Assembly (NCBI GenBank): GCA_964501655.1
Contig: CAZCTN010000002.1
Location: forward strand, 62,001-126,000
Direction of reading: 5' to 3'
Source: JAAYJK01 sp964501655
Lineage (GTDB): Bacteria > Bacillota > Syntrophomonadia > Syntrophomonadales > Syntrophomonadaceae
DNA length: 64,000 nucleotides
Made by a program: the position numbers and the translations under genes. Below the pieces are notes generated by a model that worked only from the letters and a program-made list of their open reading frames with translations, made no database searches and was not told the DNA's origin. Below, piece by piece: positions 32,100-41,530 of the stretch (the first letter of the stretch is position 1; each line of letters starts with the position of its first letter).

Positions 32100-35000
32100 A
32101 TGCCGGACAGAATAAGGCTAATCACGCCTCAAAACGAAGCAGTAACCAGCAGTCTGGCACTAACGGCAAAATGGGTACGCACTTATGAGGAGCTTGTCAA
32201 AGAAGACTTCGATGAAACCGGGGCGTTCACCCAAGTCGTTACCCGTGAAGACTATGTAGATAATGTGCTGACCTTTTTGGGGCTACAATTGGACAAAGAC
32301 CCCAACTCGACTCCAAAAGGCTATACTCCGGGAACGGACTGCGTTCCGCTTATGACCGCAACAACAACAGACGGCGTCACAGTGAATGACAGCGGCAACC
32401 TTGGAACAGGCTACGAGGGATGGCGAGCCTTCGATAACAACAGTGATACCCGTTGGGGCGTGGCTTCGACATCCGGTATTCTTACTGTGAACTTGGCGGA
32501 AGCAAAGAATGTCGCCGGGTATTCCATCAGGGCAAGAAACGACTCATATTTGATTGACAGCCCGAAAGATTGGACCTTTGAAGGCAATAACGACGGTACA
32601 AACTGGACCGTACTGGATACGCAGACCGGCCAGACCTCCTGGAGCACGAAGGAACGCAAGGAGTTTACAGTATCATGCCCCGCCTCGTATCTTTACTATC
32701 GGCTGAATATCAGTTCAAACCAGAGCGGCACCGATACGTCGGTTTCCGAAGTGGAGCTGCTGGAGGGCGTTCCCTATGGACTTGACTATTACAGCAGCGG
32801 AAACCGCGTGGTCGGGCCGATTACTTTAAGCGGGACTGCCTATGGGGACGAAGTCCTGCAGTGGACATTTGGCGATATGCCTGCTGGAACAAGTATAGTC
32901 ATAAGCTGTGCTCTGACAACTGATGCGACACCTCCTTCTTCTTATACGGTTGCAACAAACGGCGCTCAATGCCCGGTGATCGCAGAAAACGATGATATGA
33001 CTGGCAAGTACCTGTGGATTAAGCAGGAGCTTGCCACCTCGGATATTGAGGCAACACCGTCTCTGATTGCTATGGAAATGCAGCTTGTTTTGGCTGCGTC
33101 AGCTGACCTTACGATTGAAATTGACAGAACCACCATGTTCAGCGGGATGAACTATCGATCCAATACGGTGTCAGCGCTGCCCTGTGGCGAGCTGACGACC
33201 TTTGAACCGTACGATGTATACGATGGATTCCTGTATTGGAGAGCAAGAGCAATCAATGAAGCCCTTGGCATTGACACGGGTTGGAGTACGCCAAACACCT
33301 TCAATCTAATGGGCGGCCCCTTTCCTTTACCGCGATTTTTCACGCTTCTTGAAAACAGGCAGTTTGGCAAACAAAGAGACAAACGCGCTTTATCTGTTCA
33401 AGAGAATATTGGCTTTGGAAAGTCACGGGAAAGGCGAACACTGTACGTCCCGGAGAACCGGGCGTTCGGCAAGCTGAGAGCAACAAGGACGATTTACACG
33501 GAGCTTAATGTGACCGACGATCCTCCATTCCCATGGAACAGCTCGATTTCCGTAACCAGGGGTCAATCAGGCTCTGTGTTGACCCTACAAGGCAGCGGTT
33601 TTGGTTATACACACACAGCGGTAGACCTCGGTAATACCGACAGATATCTAAGAAGTTACGGCGGCTTTGTCTACATCAATGATATGCTGTGCAACGTACT
33701 TGAATGGTCATGGACAGAGATCACCTTCCAGCTTCCCCTTTCTGCTACAACCGGGCCAATAAAGGTGCAGCTGACAGCGCCGGAGATTCAGGACAGTAAT
33801 TCCATTGGCTTTGAAGTATATGCCGGTTTGCCTGCAGACGATGTGGGCATTGAGCTTTTCATCTGCGATAGAGCAAATCCGAATGTGCTCGTGAAACTGC
33901 TTGACGGCGCTTGGAACAAGGCATTCCAAATGGCCCAGAACAACCCTGGCAGCGGAAGCTTCAGGATAAGCCGTTACGATGATATCGGTGGAAACAGGGA
34001 TTATATTGCTGATGACAATCTGGTGCTGGTAAAGCTCGATGGGAATCCACTCTTCAAATGGATCATTGAAGCAAGAAAGCCAAACTATGTGGATTCCAGC
34101 GAACAGCAGATAATCGAAGTCAGCGGACGCGGCGTCCTTTCCATGCTTGGCTGGGCTGTGGTTTACCCGGAGGAAATGGGGACGCCTGTTTTAGACCGGC
34201 AGTTTACCGGGACTGCAAGCAAAGTATTACGGACACTGATACTGGAAGCGCAGGCAAGAGGCGGTCTCGTAGGGGTAACCGTGGACTGGCAGGACGATAA
34301 AGACAGCCTTGGGAATACATTCACTGAGAATATTAATCTGTCCTTTCATGTTGGAACACCGTTATTGGAGGTCGCGACGAAGTTTACCGAGGGACTTGGT
34401 TACTTCAACATCGAAATGACACCCGAGCTTGTGCTCAAAATTTACAAAACCAGAGGCTTAGACCTGCATGAAACGGTTATTTACAGGCCGGGGCAAGCGG
34501 TCATCAGCCATCATAACCAAAGTGATGCAACAGGCTTAGTCAATGAAGTGCTCGTCGAAGGCGGAGATAAACTTTTAGCGATCGCTTCGCATTCCGCAAG
34601 CCAAGCTGTTTATGGCAGGCGTGAAGGCTACTTGTCAGCAAGCAACATTCAAGATGGCCTTAGCGAATACGGACAGGCGTATTTAAGTAGAGTCGCCTAC
34701 CCGACTTGGGGTATCCAGGGAACCGTTACGAAGTTTTACGATGATCAGGGCAACCATATGAAACCCTTTGAAACCTATTTGATCGGCGACTGGATCGGTT
34801 GGAAAATCGCGCCAGAAGGCTCTGATGACATCGGCTTTGACGGTGTGCTGAGAGTCCGTGGAATCACGGTCAGTGAAGACGACGACACCGGTGCCCTGTC
34901 CTATACACTTGAATTGCACAACCTGATGCTGGAGCATGAGATTAAGCTGAACCAGAAGGTCGAGCGGATGTCCCAGTACAGTGGATCAGATGTTTTGTCC

Positions 35001-35897
35001 GTGGCTCCATCAAGCAGCGGCGGCTATTCCACCTCGGAAGTAAATGCCATGCTTGCAGCCAAGGCGAACACAAACCACCTGCATACCAGCGTTTACTCGG
35101 AGCTTGATCACACTCATGACTTTTTAGAGCTGACGGATACTCCTGACAGCTACTTGGGGCAAGGAACTAAAGTGGTAGCTGTCAAAGCAGACGGCACCGG
35201 CCTTGAGTTTGTGACCGGCGGCAGTGGCAGTAGCAGTATTGCCAAAGACCGAATTTGGGTCCCAGCCGGAATAAATTTAGGTTATGATGATGAATTCGAT
35301 GACGGGACTATTGACTCCGCATTGATTCATGTTGATGTTTCCGGATATGCGAATAGCTGGTATGAAGCGAGAGATACCCATGGCATTAGTTGTTATGCGC
35401 CATCCGGAAAAGGTTCTATGAAGTTGGCGGGATTATTGAAACCTATTAATGGATTGACACCACCATTTTATATAGAAACGGCAGTTCGTATTTGGTCAAG
35501 AAGCCAGAACTATCCAGGAGCTGGGTTGATTTTCTCTGACGGTGTTACTGTTGGTTCTGGAATACAAGTGGTCGGGCAATATCTTACCGATGGTCCCATA
35601 CAATTATCCAGATGGACCGGATTTAATTCTCGTGCTGTAAATAATGAAGTATCTTGGGAAGGCGGGAATCGTGCTCCTTGGGTTCATCTGAGACTTGTTT
35701 ATGAATCAACAAATACGTTTAGATTCCTGACAAGCATGGATGGAGTCACTTGGATTGACATGAACGGAACACTTTCATACACTTTTACACCAACATATTT
35801 TGGAATAATGCAGACAACACATGACAGCAATAGTTATCCCATGACATCGAGGTATAGCTACTTTCGTGTGCGTAATGGATTATCATCAAACGGGTAA
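32100..35897 (+). CDS. Large tail tip protein with discoidin, IPT/TIG and gp37-like domains
   Basis: A 1265-aa multidomain protein. Residues about 85-225 are an F5/8 type C (discoidin-like) domain (GYEGWRAFDNNSDTRWGVAS, WTFEGNNDGTNWTVLDTQTG). Three 17-residue repeats follow near 420-475, then an IPT/TIG-like domain (about 480-570), a siphovirus ReqiPepy6 gp37-like tail domain (about 580-960) and a C-terminal lectin-like domain (about 1060-1265, EFDDGTIDSALIHVDVSGYA). It probably combines the tail-associated hub with receptor binding. The last 650 bp look more A/T-rich than the rest. ATG at 32100 follows GAGGAGGCGATAAT. Confidence 0.9.
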   Translation: MPDRIRLITPQNEAVTSSLALTAKWVRTYEELVKEDFDETGAFTQVVTREDYVDNVLTFLGLQLDKDPNSTPKGYTPGTDCVPLMTATTTDGVTVNDSGNLGTGYEGWRAFDNNSDTRWGVASTSGILTVNLAEAKNVAGYSIRARNDSYLIDSPKDWTFEGNNDGTNWTVLDTQTGQTSWSTKERKEFTVSCPASYLYYRLNISSNQSGTDTSVSEVELLEGVPYGLDYYSSGNRVVGPITLSGTAYGDEVLQWTFGDMPAGTSIVISCALTTDATPPSSYTVATNGAQCPVIAENDDMTGKYLWIKQELATSDIEATPSLIAMEMQLVLAASADLTIEIDRTTMFSGMNYRSNTVSALPCGELTTFEPYDVYDGFLYWRARAINEALGIDTGWSTPNTFNLMGGPFPLPRFFTLLENRQFGKQRDKRALSVQENIGFGKSRERRTLYVPENRAFGKLRATRTIYTELNVTDDPPFPWNSSISVTRGQSGSVLTLQGSGFGYTHTAVDLGNTDRYLRSYGGFVYINDMLCNVLEWSWTEITFQLPLSATTGPIKVQLTAPEIQDSNSIGFEVYAGLPADDVGIELFICDRANPNVLVKLLDGAWNKAFQMAQNNPGSGSFRISRYDDIGGNRDYIADDNLVLVKLDGNPLFKWIIEARKPNYVDSSEQQIIEVSGRGVLSMLGWAVVYPEEMGTPVLDRQFTGTASKVLRTLILEAQARGGLVGVTVDWQDDKDSLGNTFTENINLSFHVGTPLLEVATKFTEGLGYFNIEMTPELVLKIYKTRGLDLHETVIYRPGQAVISHHNQSDATGLVNEVLVEGGDKLLAIASHSASQAVYGRREGYLSASNIQDGLSEYGQAYLSRVAYPTWGIQGTVTKFYDDQGNHMKPFETYLIGDWIGWKIAPEGSDDIGFDGVLRVRGITVSEDDDTGALSYTLELHNLMLEHEIKLNQKVERMSQYSGSDVLSVAPSSSGGYSTSEVNAMLAAKANTNHLHTSVYSELDHTHDFLELTDTPDSYLGQGTKVVAVKADGTGLEFVTGGSGSSSIAKDRIWVPAGINLGYDDEFDDGTIDSALIHVDVSGYANSWYEARDTHGISCYAPSGKGSMKLAGLLKPINGLTPPFYIETAVRIWSRSQNYPGAGLIFSDGVTVGSGIQVVGQYLTDGPIQLSRWTGFNSRAVNNEVSWEGGNRAPWVHLRLVYESTNTFRFLTSMDGVTWIDMNGTLSYTFTPTYFGIMQTTHDSNSYPMTSRYSYFRVRNGLSSNG

Positions 35898-35931
35898 ACA
35901 GTATTGCGTTGAGTTACTATTTATCACTTCA

Positions 35932-35958
35932 AAGAGCCTTCGGGCTCTTCTTATTTTT
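35932..35958 (+). terminator. Terminator after the tail genes
   Basis: AAGAGCC-TTCG-GGCTCTT with a UUCG tetraloop, followed by CTTATTTTT. Confidence 0.85.
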
Positions 35959-35976
35959 ATCAAGGAGGTTTAGAAA

Positions 35977-36378
35977 ATGAAAGACATTATTAACACGCTT
36001 CAGATTGTCGTAGCCGCTGTTGGCGGCTACATCGGGTACTTCCTGGGCGGCTGGGATGGTTTCCTATACGCTTTGGTTGCCTTTGTCGTCATCGATTATC
36101 TAACTGGGATCATGGTGGCTATTTTAGAGAAGCGCCTTTCAAGTGAGGTTGGATTTAGAGGCATCTTTAAGAAGGTGCTGATTTTCTCGTTGGTAGCAGT
36201 GGCGCATATCGTGGATTCGCAGCTTATTCAAACCGGAAGCGCCGTCCGAACCGCTGTCATTTTCTTCTATTTATCAAATGAAGGGATAAGCATTATTGAG
36301 AATACGGCAAAAATCGGTCTGCCTATTCCCGAAAAACTAAAAACGGTCTTGGAACAGCTGAACAAGGAGGACAAGTAA
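35977..36378 (+). CDS. Phage holin (TcdE/Cph1 family)
   Basis: A 133-aa membrane protein with three or four hydrophobic segments (about 8-30, 35-52, 68-88, 95-110), including FLYALVAFVVIDYLTGIMVA, the hallmark of the toxin-secretion/phage-lysis holin family. It makes the membrane holes that release the amidase. ATG at 35977 follows AAGGAGGTTTAGAAA. The amidase gene follows without a gap. Confidence 0.93.
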   Translation: MKDIINTLQIVVAAVGGYIGYFLGGWDGFLYALVAFVVIDYLTGIMVAILEKRLSSEVGFRGIFKKVLIFSLVAVAHIVDSQLIQTGSAVRTAVIFFYLSNEGISIIENTAKIGLPIPEKLKTVLEQLNKEDK

Positions 36379-37089
36379 ATGAATCTGCACAAGCTCATTC
36401 TCACCAACAACGCTTGCTACAAAGCAGGAAAAACTGTCACACCGAAGGGCATCATGGTCCATTCCACCGGGGCAAACAACCCAAACCTCAAACGCTATGT
36501 CGGACCCGATGACGGCCTGCTCGGCAAGAACCAGTACAACAACCACTGGAACCAGGACAAGCCGGACGGTCGGCAGGTCTGTGTCCATGGCTTCATAGGA
36601 AAACTGGTGGATGGCAACATCGCCACTTATCAAACCTTGCCCTGGAATCATAGGGGGTGGCATGCTGGTGGCTCTGCCAATGATACACATATTGGCTTTG
36701 AAATATGCGAGGATGGTCTGACGGACGCCTCGTATTTTTCTGCCGTATACAAGGAAGCCGTGGAGCTATGTGCTTACCTCTGCAAGCAGTATGGACTCAC
36801 CGAAAAGAACATCATCTGCCATAGCGAAGGAGCCAAGATTGGCATTGCCAGCAACCACAGCGATGTGATGCACTGGTTCCCAAAGCACGGCAAGAGCATG
36901 GATACCTTTCGAACTGAGGTCGGAAAGCTGCTCGAGACATCCGCTTCCATAAAGGTCTCGACTGATACCAATAAAAAATACTACCGTGTCCAACTTGGTG
37001 CGTTTTCAGTCAAAGCGAATGCCGACGCCCTGCTCAGCAAGGTAAAGTCTGCCGGCTTTACCGATGCTTTCATAAAATACAGCGAATAA
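36379..37089 (+). CDS. N-acetylmuramoyl-L-alanine amidase with SPOR domain (endolysin)
   Basis: A 236-aa endolysin. Residues about 15-165 are an Amidase_2 domain with zinc ligands in GIMVHSTGANNP, WNHRGWHAGG and the C-terminal SDVMHWFPKHGK, and VCVHGFIGKL in between. Residues about 195-236 form a SPOR-type peptidoglycan-binding domain (YRVQLGAFSVKANADALLSK). It cuts the cell wall at lysis. ATG is adjacent to the holin stop, with AAGGAGGACAAGTAA upstream. Confidence 0.95.
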   Translation: MNLHKLILTNNACYKAGKTVTPKGIMVHSTGANNPNLKRYVGPDDGLLGKNQYNNHWNQDKPDGRQVCVHGFIGKLVDGNIATYQTLPWNHRGWHAGGSANDTHIGFEICEDGLTDASYFSAVYKEAVELCAYLCKQYGLTEKNIICHSEGAKIGIASNHSDVMHWFPKHGKSMDTFRTEVGKLLETSASIKVSTDTNKKYYRVQLGAFSVKANADALLSKVKSAGFTDAFIKYSE

Positions 37090-37104
37090 AGCTCTGCAAT
37101 TTAC

Positions 37105-37143
37105 GCCCGTCGAGGAATTTTTCTTCGGCGGGCTTATTTTTTT
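37105..37143 (+). terminator. Strong terminator after the lysis genes
   Basis: A 14-bp imperfect stem (GCCCGTCGAGGAA against TTCTTCGGCGGGC) with a three-base loop, followed by TTATTTTTTT. It ends the late operon. Confidence 0.9.
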
Positions 37144-37145
37144 AT

Positions 37146-37190
37146 GGAAACGTCCTTTTCCGTATCCTCTCGTGGCTATAAGACAGAGGG
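37146..37190 (+). repeat. Repeated leader element, copy 2
   Basis: 45 bp beginning GGAAACGTCCTTTTCC with CCTCTCGTGGCTATAAGACA then GAGGG. It can form GGAAA-CGTCC-TTTCC-like and CCTCT/AGAGG hairpins. It starts two bases after the late terminator and lies 38 bp before the next gene, so it is a candidate promoter-proximal leader for the second replication block. Confidence 0.7.
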
Positions 37191-37227
37191 CAAACGACAA
37201 AGACGCTCTCGGAAAGAGGTGAAGGTT

Positions 37228-37449
37228 ATGAAACACAGCCTGAAAATCAGTGTTTCCAGACAGCCGCAGAACGGCGGAATCGTTACCTGCCGCAATGTAA
37301 CCGTAAGAGAGCGAATTCTGCGTTTTCTCCTCGGCAACAAGCAGAGGGTGACCATCCTGGTGCCCGGAGATTCCGTACAGGAACTTGCCATCTGCGAGAT
37401 AGACGAAGGAGGTGAAAAGAACCATGAGCAAAATCAAGTTACTGCTTGA
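37228..37449 (+). CDS. Small conserved phage protein, unknown function
   Basis: A 73-aa protein: MKHSLKISVSRQPQNGGIVT at the start, VRERILRFLLGNKQRVTILV in the middle. Small proteins of this type regularly precede the DUF2800/DUF2815/polymerase genes in clostridial phages. ATG at 37228 follows GAAAGAGGTGAAGGTT. The frame is open back to 37144 through the leader element, but without a ribosome site. Overlaps the next gene by 26 bp. Confidence 0.7.
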   Translation: MKHSLKISVSRQPQNGGIVTCRNVTVRERILRFLLGNKQRVTILVPGDSVQELAICEIDEGGEKNHEQNQVTA

Positions 37450-37741
37450 TGTGGTAGAGGATATCCGATCACTTGCCGACAGCCTGCAGGCTTTGTGCGA
37501 TGCGGCGGATCAGGAAAAACCGGATACCGGGAAGACACAGCATGCCGAGCCGGAAATGCCTGGACCGACGGATATCTCACTTGAGCAGGTCAGAATCGTT
37601 CTCGCGGACAAAAGCAGAAACGGACTGACAGCCGAGGTGCGGGAACTCATTCGAAAATACGGAGCGGACAAGCTCTCGGAGATCAAGCCGGAGCATTTCG
37701 GCGCTGTGCTGAAAGAGGCGGAGGTGCTGGGCAATGGGTAA
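37424..37741 (+). CDS. Conserved phage replication-block protein, unknown function
   Basis: A 105-aa protein: an N-terminal helix (KIKLLLDVVEDIRSLADSLQ), an acidic/proline linker and a C-terminal helical domain (LEQVRIVLADKSRNGLTAEV, RELIRKYGADKLSEIKPEHF) reminiscent of rRNA-biogenesis-like short HeH/SAP folds. ATG at 37424 follows GAAGGAGGTGAAAAGAACC. Overlaps the DUF2800 gene by 8 bp. Confidence 0.75.
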   Translation: MSKIKLLLDVVEDIRSLADSLQALCDAADQEKPDTGKTQHAEPEMPGPTDISLEQVRIVLADKSRNGLTAEVRELIRKYGADKLSEIKPEHFGAVLKEAEVLGNG

Positions 37742-38882
37742 TCACGCAGTTCTTTCCGCATCGAGTTCACACAGATGGCTCAACTGTATGCCGTCTGCAA
37801 GGCTGGAACTGGAGTTCGAGAACAAGTCCTCGTACGCTGCTGAAGAAGGTACGGCGGCACATGCTCTGTGCGAACACAAGCTGAAGAAATCACTTCATAT
37901 GCGGTCGAAAAGGCCGGTGTCGGACTATAACTCCGATGAAATGGAGGAATGCACCGATGCTTATGCAGAGTTTGTTATGGAGCAGTTTGAGGCGGCAAGG
38001 CAGGTCTGCAAAGACCCGCTTGTACTAATCGAACAGCGGCTGGACTTTTCCTGCTATGTTCCGGACGGCTTCGGAACGGGAGACTGTCTGATTATTTCAG
38101 ACCGCAGACTTCATATCATCGATTTCAAGTATGGCATGGGCGTGCTGGTGGAAGCGGAGAGCAATCCGCAGATGAAACTTTATGCCCTTGGCGCTCTTGA
38201 GATTTATGACAGCCTGTATGACTTTGAAGAGGTCTCTATGACCATCTTTCAGCCGAGAAGAGAAAACGTCAGTACATGGACGATTTCGGCATCTGAACTA
38301 AAGGAATGGGCGTCAAACGAACTCAAACCGAAAGCGAAAAAAGCCTATAATGGCGAAGGCGAGTATATCCTCGGAGAATGGTGTACCTTCTGCCGCGCGG
38401 CGGTCAAGTGCCGTGCGAGAGCCGATGAAAAACTCAGGCTGGCACAGTCGGAGTTCAGACTTCCACCGCTTCTTACTGATACGGAGATCGAGGAGATTCT
38501 GAGCGTCCTGCCCGGACTCACGAAATGGGCTAATGAAATTATATCTTACGCGACCGACGCCGCTGTCAGCCACGGTAAAGAGTGGAACGGCTTCAAGGTA
38601 GTCGAAGGGCGATCCGTCCGCAAGTACCGTGATGAAGTGCAGGTGGCAGAAAAAGCAAAGCAGCACGGTTATATCGATATCTACCGTCAGAGTCTTCTCC
38701 CGATGACGGAGATGCAGAAACTCATGGGTAAGACAAAATTTGAGGAAATACTCGGTGACCTCATCTACAAACCACCGGGCAAGCCGACTCTGGTCCCGAA
38801 ATCGGACAAAAGACCGGCTATGAACGTTTCAGACGCTAAAAACGACTTTTACGAAATTATGGAGGTAAATTATCATGACTAA
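37734..38882 (+). CDS. DUF2800 protein, Cas4/RecB-like nuclease
   Basis: A 382-aa protein of the PD-(D/E)XK superfamily. SASSSHRWLNCMPSARLELE at the N-terminus and IISDRRLHIIDFKYGMGVLV give the D...DxK catalytic core; the C-terminal cysteines in EWCTFCRAAVKCRARA suggest an iron-sulfur or zinc site as in Cas4/AddB nucleases. Such proteins are thought to be phage recombination exonucleases. The gene overlaps its neighbours on both sides by 8 bp. Confidence 0.88.
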   Translation: MGNHAVLSASSSHRWLNCMPSARLELEFENKSSYAAEEGTAAHALCEHKLKKSLHMRSKRPVSDYNSDEMEECTDAYAEFVMEQFEAARQVCKDPLVLIEQRLDFSCYVPDGFGTGDCLIISDRRLHIIDFKYGMGVLVEAESNPQMKLYALGALEIYDSLYDFEEVSMTIFQPRRENVSTWTISASELKEWASNELKPKAKKAYNGEGEYILGEWCTFCRAAVKCRARADEKLRLAQSEFRLPPLLTDTEIEEILSVLPGLTKWANEIISYATDAAVSHGKEWNGFKVVEGRSVRKYRDEVQVAEKAKQHGYIDIYRQSLLPMTEMQKLMGKTKFEEILGDLIYKPPGKPTLVPKSDKRPAMNVSDAKNDFYEIMEVNYHD

Positions 38883-39426
38883 CGCGAATTCTAAAACCAA
38901 GATTATCACCGGCACAAATACCCGTCTCTCCTATTTTCACGGCTGGGAGCCCGTTTCAATCAACGGCGGCGCTGAGAAGTACAGCGTATCTGTCCTAATT
39001 CCCAAGAGTGATACCGAAACGGTGAACGCAATCAATAACGCAATCGATGCTGCGATTGAGGAAGGCATCGCTAAGTTCAGCGGCAAGAAACCCAACAAAG
39101 CCACCATCAAGCTGCCCTTGAGAGACGGTGACGTGGAGCGAGATGACGAAGCGTACAAGGGGCACTGGTTCATTAACGCCAACAGCACGACCGCACCCCA
39201 GATCGTAGACCGCACCGTGAAACCCATACTCGATAAAAGCGAAGTATACAGCGGCTGCTACGGCAGGGTTTCCCTGAACTTCTACGCCTTTAACTCGAAC
39301 GGTAATAAGGGCGTTGCCGCAGGACTCGGCAACATACAGAAAATCCGTGACGGTGAACCTCTCGGCGGCAGAACCAACGCAGCTGACGATTTCACCACTC
39401 TGGATGACGAGGATTTCCTCGCATAA
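38875..39426 (+). CDS. DUF2815 protein, probable single-strand DNA-binding protein
   Basis: A 183-aa protein: SYFHGWEPVSINGGAEKYSV, SVLIPKSDTETVNAINNAID, AYKGHWFINANSTTAPQIVD and an acidic C-terminal tail (DDFTTLDDEDFLA), all features of DUF2815, which is proposed to be a T7 gp2.5-like SSB. Located between the nuclease and polymerase genes. ATG at 38875 follows TGGAGGTAAATTATC. Confidence 0.85.
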   Translation: MTNANSKTKIITGTNTRLSYFHGWEPVSINGGAEKYSVSVLIPKSDTETVNAINNAIDAAIEEGIAKFSGKKPNKATIKLPLRDGDVERDDEAYKGHWFINANSTTAPQIVDRTVKPILDKSEVYSGCYGRVSLNFYAFNSNGNKGVAAGLGNIQKIRDGEPLGGRTNAADDFTTLDDEDFLA

Positions 39427-39500
39427 TCCGGAAGCACAACACACGGGCGGCAGGGGGCGACTTCTGCCGCCTGTTCCCTTATATGACAGGCGGTGAATTG

Positions 39501-41477
39501 ATGAAAACGATATCCATAGACATTGAAACCTACTCCTCGGTCAACCTTGCTAAAAGCGGAGTATACCGCTACGCCGAGAGCGAGGACTTTGAGATACTGC
39601 TTTTCGGATACAGCATTGATGGCGGAGAGATTTCCGTCATCGATCTAGCACAGGGTGAACATATACCGGAGAAGGTTCTTGAAGCTCTGACTGATGATGC
39701 TGTTCTGAAATGGGCGTTCAATGCTCAGTTTGAGCGCGTCTGTTTATCAAGATATCTTACAGACAGAGGCATAAGCCTTGATTATTTCAATGACTCAACG
39801 GAATGCTCCAGATTTCTAAACCCGTCCTCCTGGCGTTGCTCAATGGTCTGGTCAGCGTATATGGGACTGCCGCTGTCCCTTGAGGGTGTCGGCGCAGTTC
39901 TCGGTCTGGAAAAACAAAAGCTGAAGGAAGGTAAAGACCTTATAAAATATTTCTCCATGCCTTGCGCTCCCACCAAAGCCAACGGCAGCCGCGCCCGCAA
40001 TCTTCCTTTTAATGCCCCTGACAAATGGGCGGATTTTAAAGCGTATAACAAACGGGATGTTGAAACCGAGATGCAGATTCAACAGAAGATTGCCCGATTC
40101 CCTGTTCCTGATTTTGTATGGGACGAATATCATCTCGACCAGGAAATAAACGACCGTGGTATCGGTGTGGATATGGACTTTGTACGGCAGGCTGTTCGTA
40201 TAGACGGCAAATCAAGAGAAGTTCTTTCGGCCGCAATGCGGAATCTGACAGACCTCGACAACCCCAACTCCGTGCAGCAGATGAAACAATGGCTTGCCTG
40301 CAACGGTCTGGAAGTGGAATCTCTTGGCAAAAAAGATGTTGCGGCGCTTATAAAGACAGTGCCGGACGAACTGCGAGAAGTGCTGACTCTCAGGCAACAG
40401 CTTGCAAAATCCTCGGTAAAGAAATATACGGCTATGGAAAACGCCGTCTGCGGGGACAGCAGAGCGAGAGGAATGTTTCAGTTTTACGGTGCCAACCGCA
40501 CAGGCCGGTTCGCCGGGAGGCTTGTTCAATTGCAGAACCTTCCGCAGAACCATATGCCGGATTTGGCGGAAGCAAGATCCCTTGTGCGGATCGGGAACTA
40601 TGAAGCACTGCAGATGCTTTATGAGGATATCCCGGATACGCTTTCACAGCTTATCCGTACAGCATTCGTGCCAAAAAATGAAAGAAAGTTCATTGTGGCG
40701 GACTTCTCTGCGATTGAGGCGCGTGTGATCGCCTGGTTTGCCGGAGAAAAATGGCGCGATGAGGTATTTGCAAAAGGAGGTGACATTTACTGTGCTTCGG
40801 CATCTCAGATGTTCAGAGTTCCTGTGGAAAAGCACGGCATCAACGGTCACCTCCGGCAGAAAGGCAAAATAGCGGAACTGGCACTCGGTTACGGAGGTTC
40901 TGTGGGCGCTCTTAAAGCAATGGGTGCGCTCGATATGGGACTTGCCGAGGAGGAACTTCAGCCGCTTGTAACCGCTTGGAGACAGTCCAATCCCAATATC
41001 GTAAAGTTCTGGTGGGATGTCGATTCGGCAGTCAAGAAGTGCGTCAAAGAGAAAACATTTTCCGATAGCCACGGGGTGAAGTTCGATTACCAGAGCGGGT
41101 TTCTTTTCATTACGCTGCCTTCTGGAAGACAACTTGCCTATGTTAAGCCAAGAATCGGAGAGAATGCCTTCGGCGGCGAGTCCGTTACCTATGAGGGCGT
41201 AGGCGGCACAAAAAAATGGGAAAGACTCGAAAGTTATGGTCCCAAGTTCGTGGAGAACATCGTCCAGGCAATGAGCAGGGATATTCTGATGTACGCAATG
41301 CGGACACTCCGGTGCTGTTCCATCGTTGCTCATGTGCATGACGAAATCATTATCGAAGCGGACAACACTATGTCCCTCGCAGCGGTCTGTGAACTGATGG
41401 GTCGGGTGCCTCCCTGGACTCCGGGACTTTTGCTCCGGGCTGACGGCTATGAATGTGAATTTTATAAAAAGGACTGA
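39501..41477 (+). CDS. Family A DNA polymerase with 3'-5' exonuclease
   Basis: A 658-aa polymerase. The N-terminal exonuclease domain begins ISIDIETYSSVNLA (DxE). Polymerase motif A is VADFSAIEARVIAWFAGE, motif B RQKGKIAELALGYGGS, motif C VAHVHDEIIIE. This is the standard DNA polymerase of clostridial siphophages and copies phage DNA. ATG at 39501 follows CAGGCGGTGAATTG. Its stop overlaps copy 3 of the leader element. Confidence 0.96.
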   Translation: MKTISIDIETYSSVNLAKSGVYRYAESEDFEILLFGYSIDGGEISVIDLAQGEHIPEKVLEALTDDAVLKWAFNAQFERVCLSRYLTDRGISLDYFNDSTECSRFLNPSSWRCSMVWSAYMGLPLSLEGVGAVLGLEKQKLKEGKDLIKYFSMPCAPTKANGSRARNLPFNAPDKWADFKAYNKRDVETEMQIQQKIARFPVPDFVWDEYHLDQEINDRGIGVDMDFVRQAVRIDGKSREVLSAAMRNLTDLDNPNSVQQMKQWLACNGLEVESLGKKDVAALIKTVPDELREVLTLRQQLAKSSVKKYTAMENAVCGDSRARGMFQFYGANRTGRFAGRLVQLQNLPQNHMPDLAEARSLVRIGNYEALQMLYEDIPDTLSQLIRTAFVPKNERKFIVADFSAIEARVIAWFAGEKWRDEVFAKGGDIYCASASQMFRVPVEKHGINGHLRQKGKIAELALGYGGSVGALKAMGALDMGLAEEELQPLVTAWRQSNPNIVKFWWDVDSAVKKCVKEKTFSDSHGVKFDYQSGFLFITLPSGRQLAYVKPRIGENAFGGESVTYEGVGGTKKWERLESYGPKFVENIVQAMSRDILMYAMRTLRCCSIVAHVHDEIIIEADNTMSLAAVCELMGRVPPWTPGLLLRADGYECEFYKKD

Positions 41478-41523
41478 AAACGTCCTTTTCCACCTCCTCC
41501 CAAGGCTACAAGGCAGGAGGTGG
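41476..41523 (+). promoter_or_regulatory. Repeated leader element, copy 3, sequestering the Shine-Dalgarno
   Basis: GAAAACGTCCTTTTC then a perfect 9-bp stem: CCACCTCCT (41490-41498) against AGGAGGTGG (41515-41523) enclosing GGCTACAAGGC. AGGAGG is the ribosome site of the gene starting at 41531, so the stem hides it. The other copies lie at 6028 and 37146. Confidence 0.75.
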
Positions 41524-41530
41524 TTTTCTT

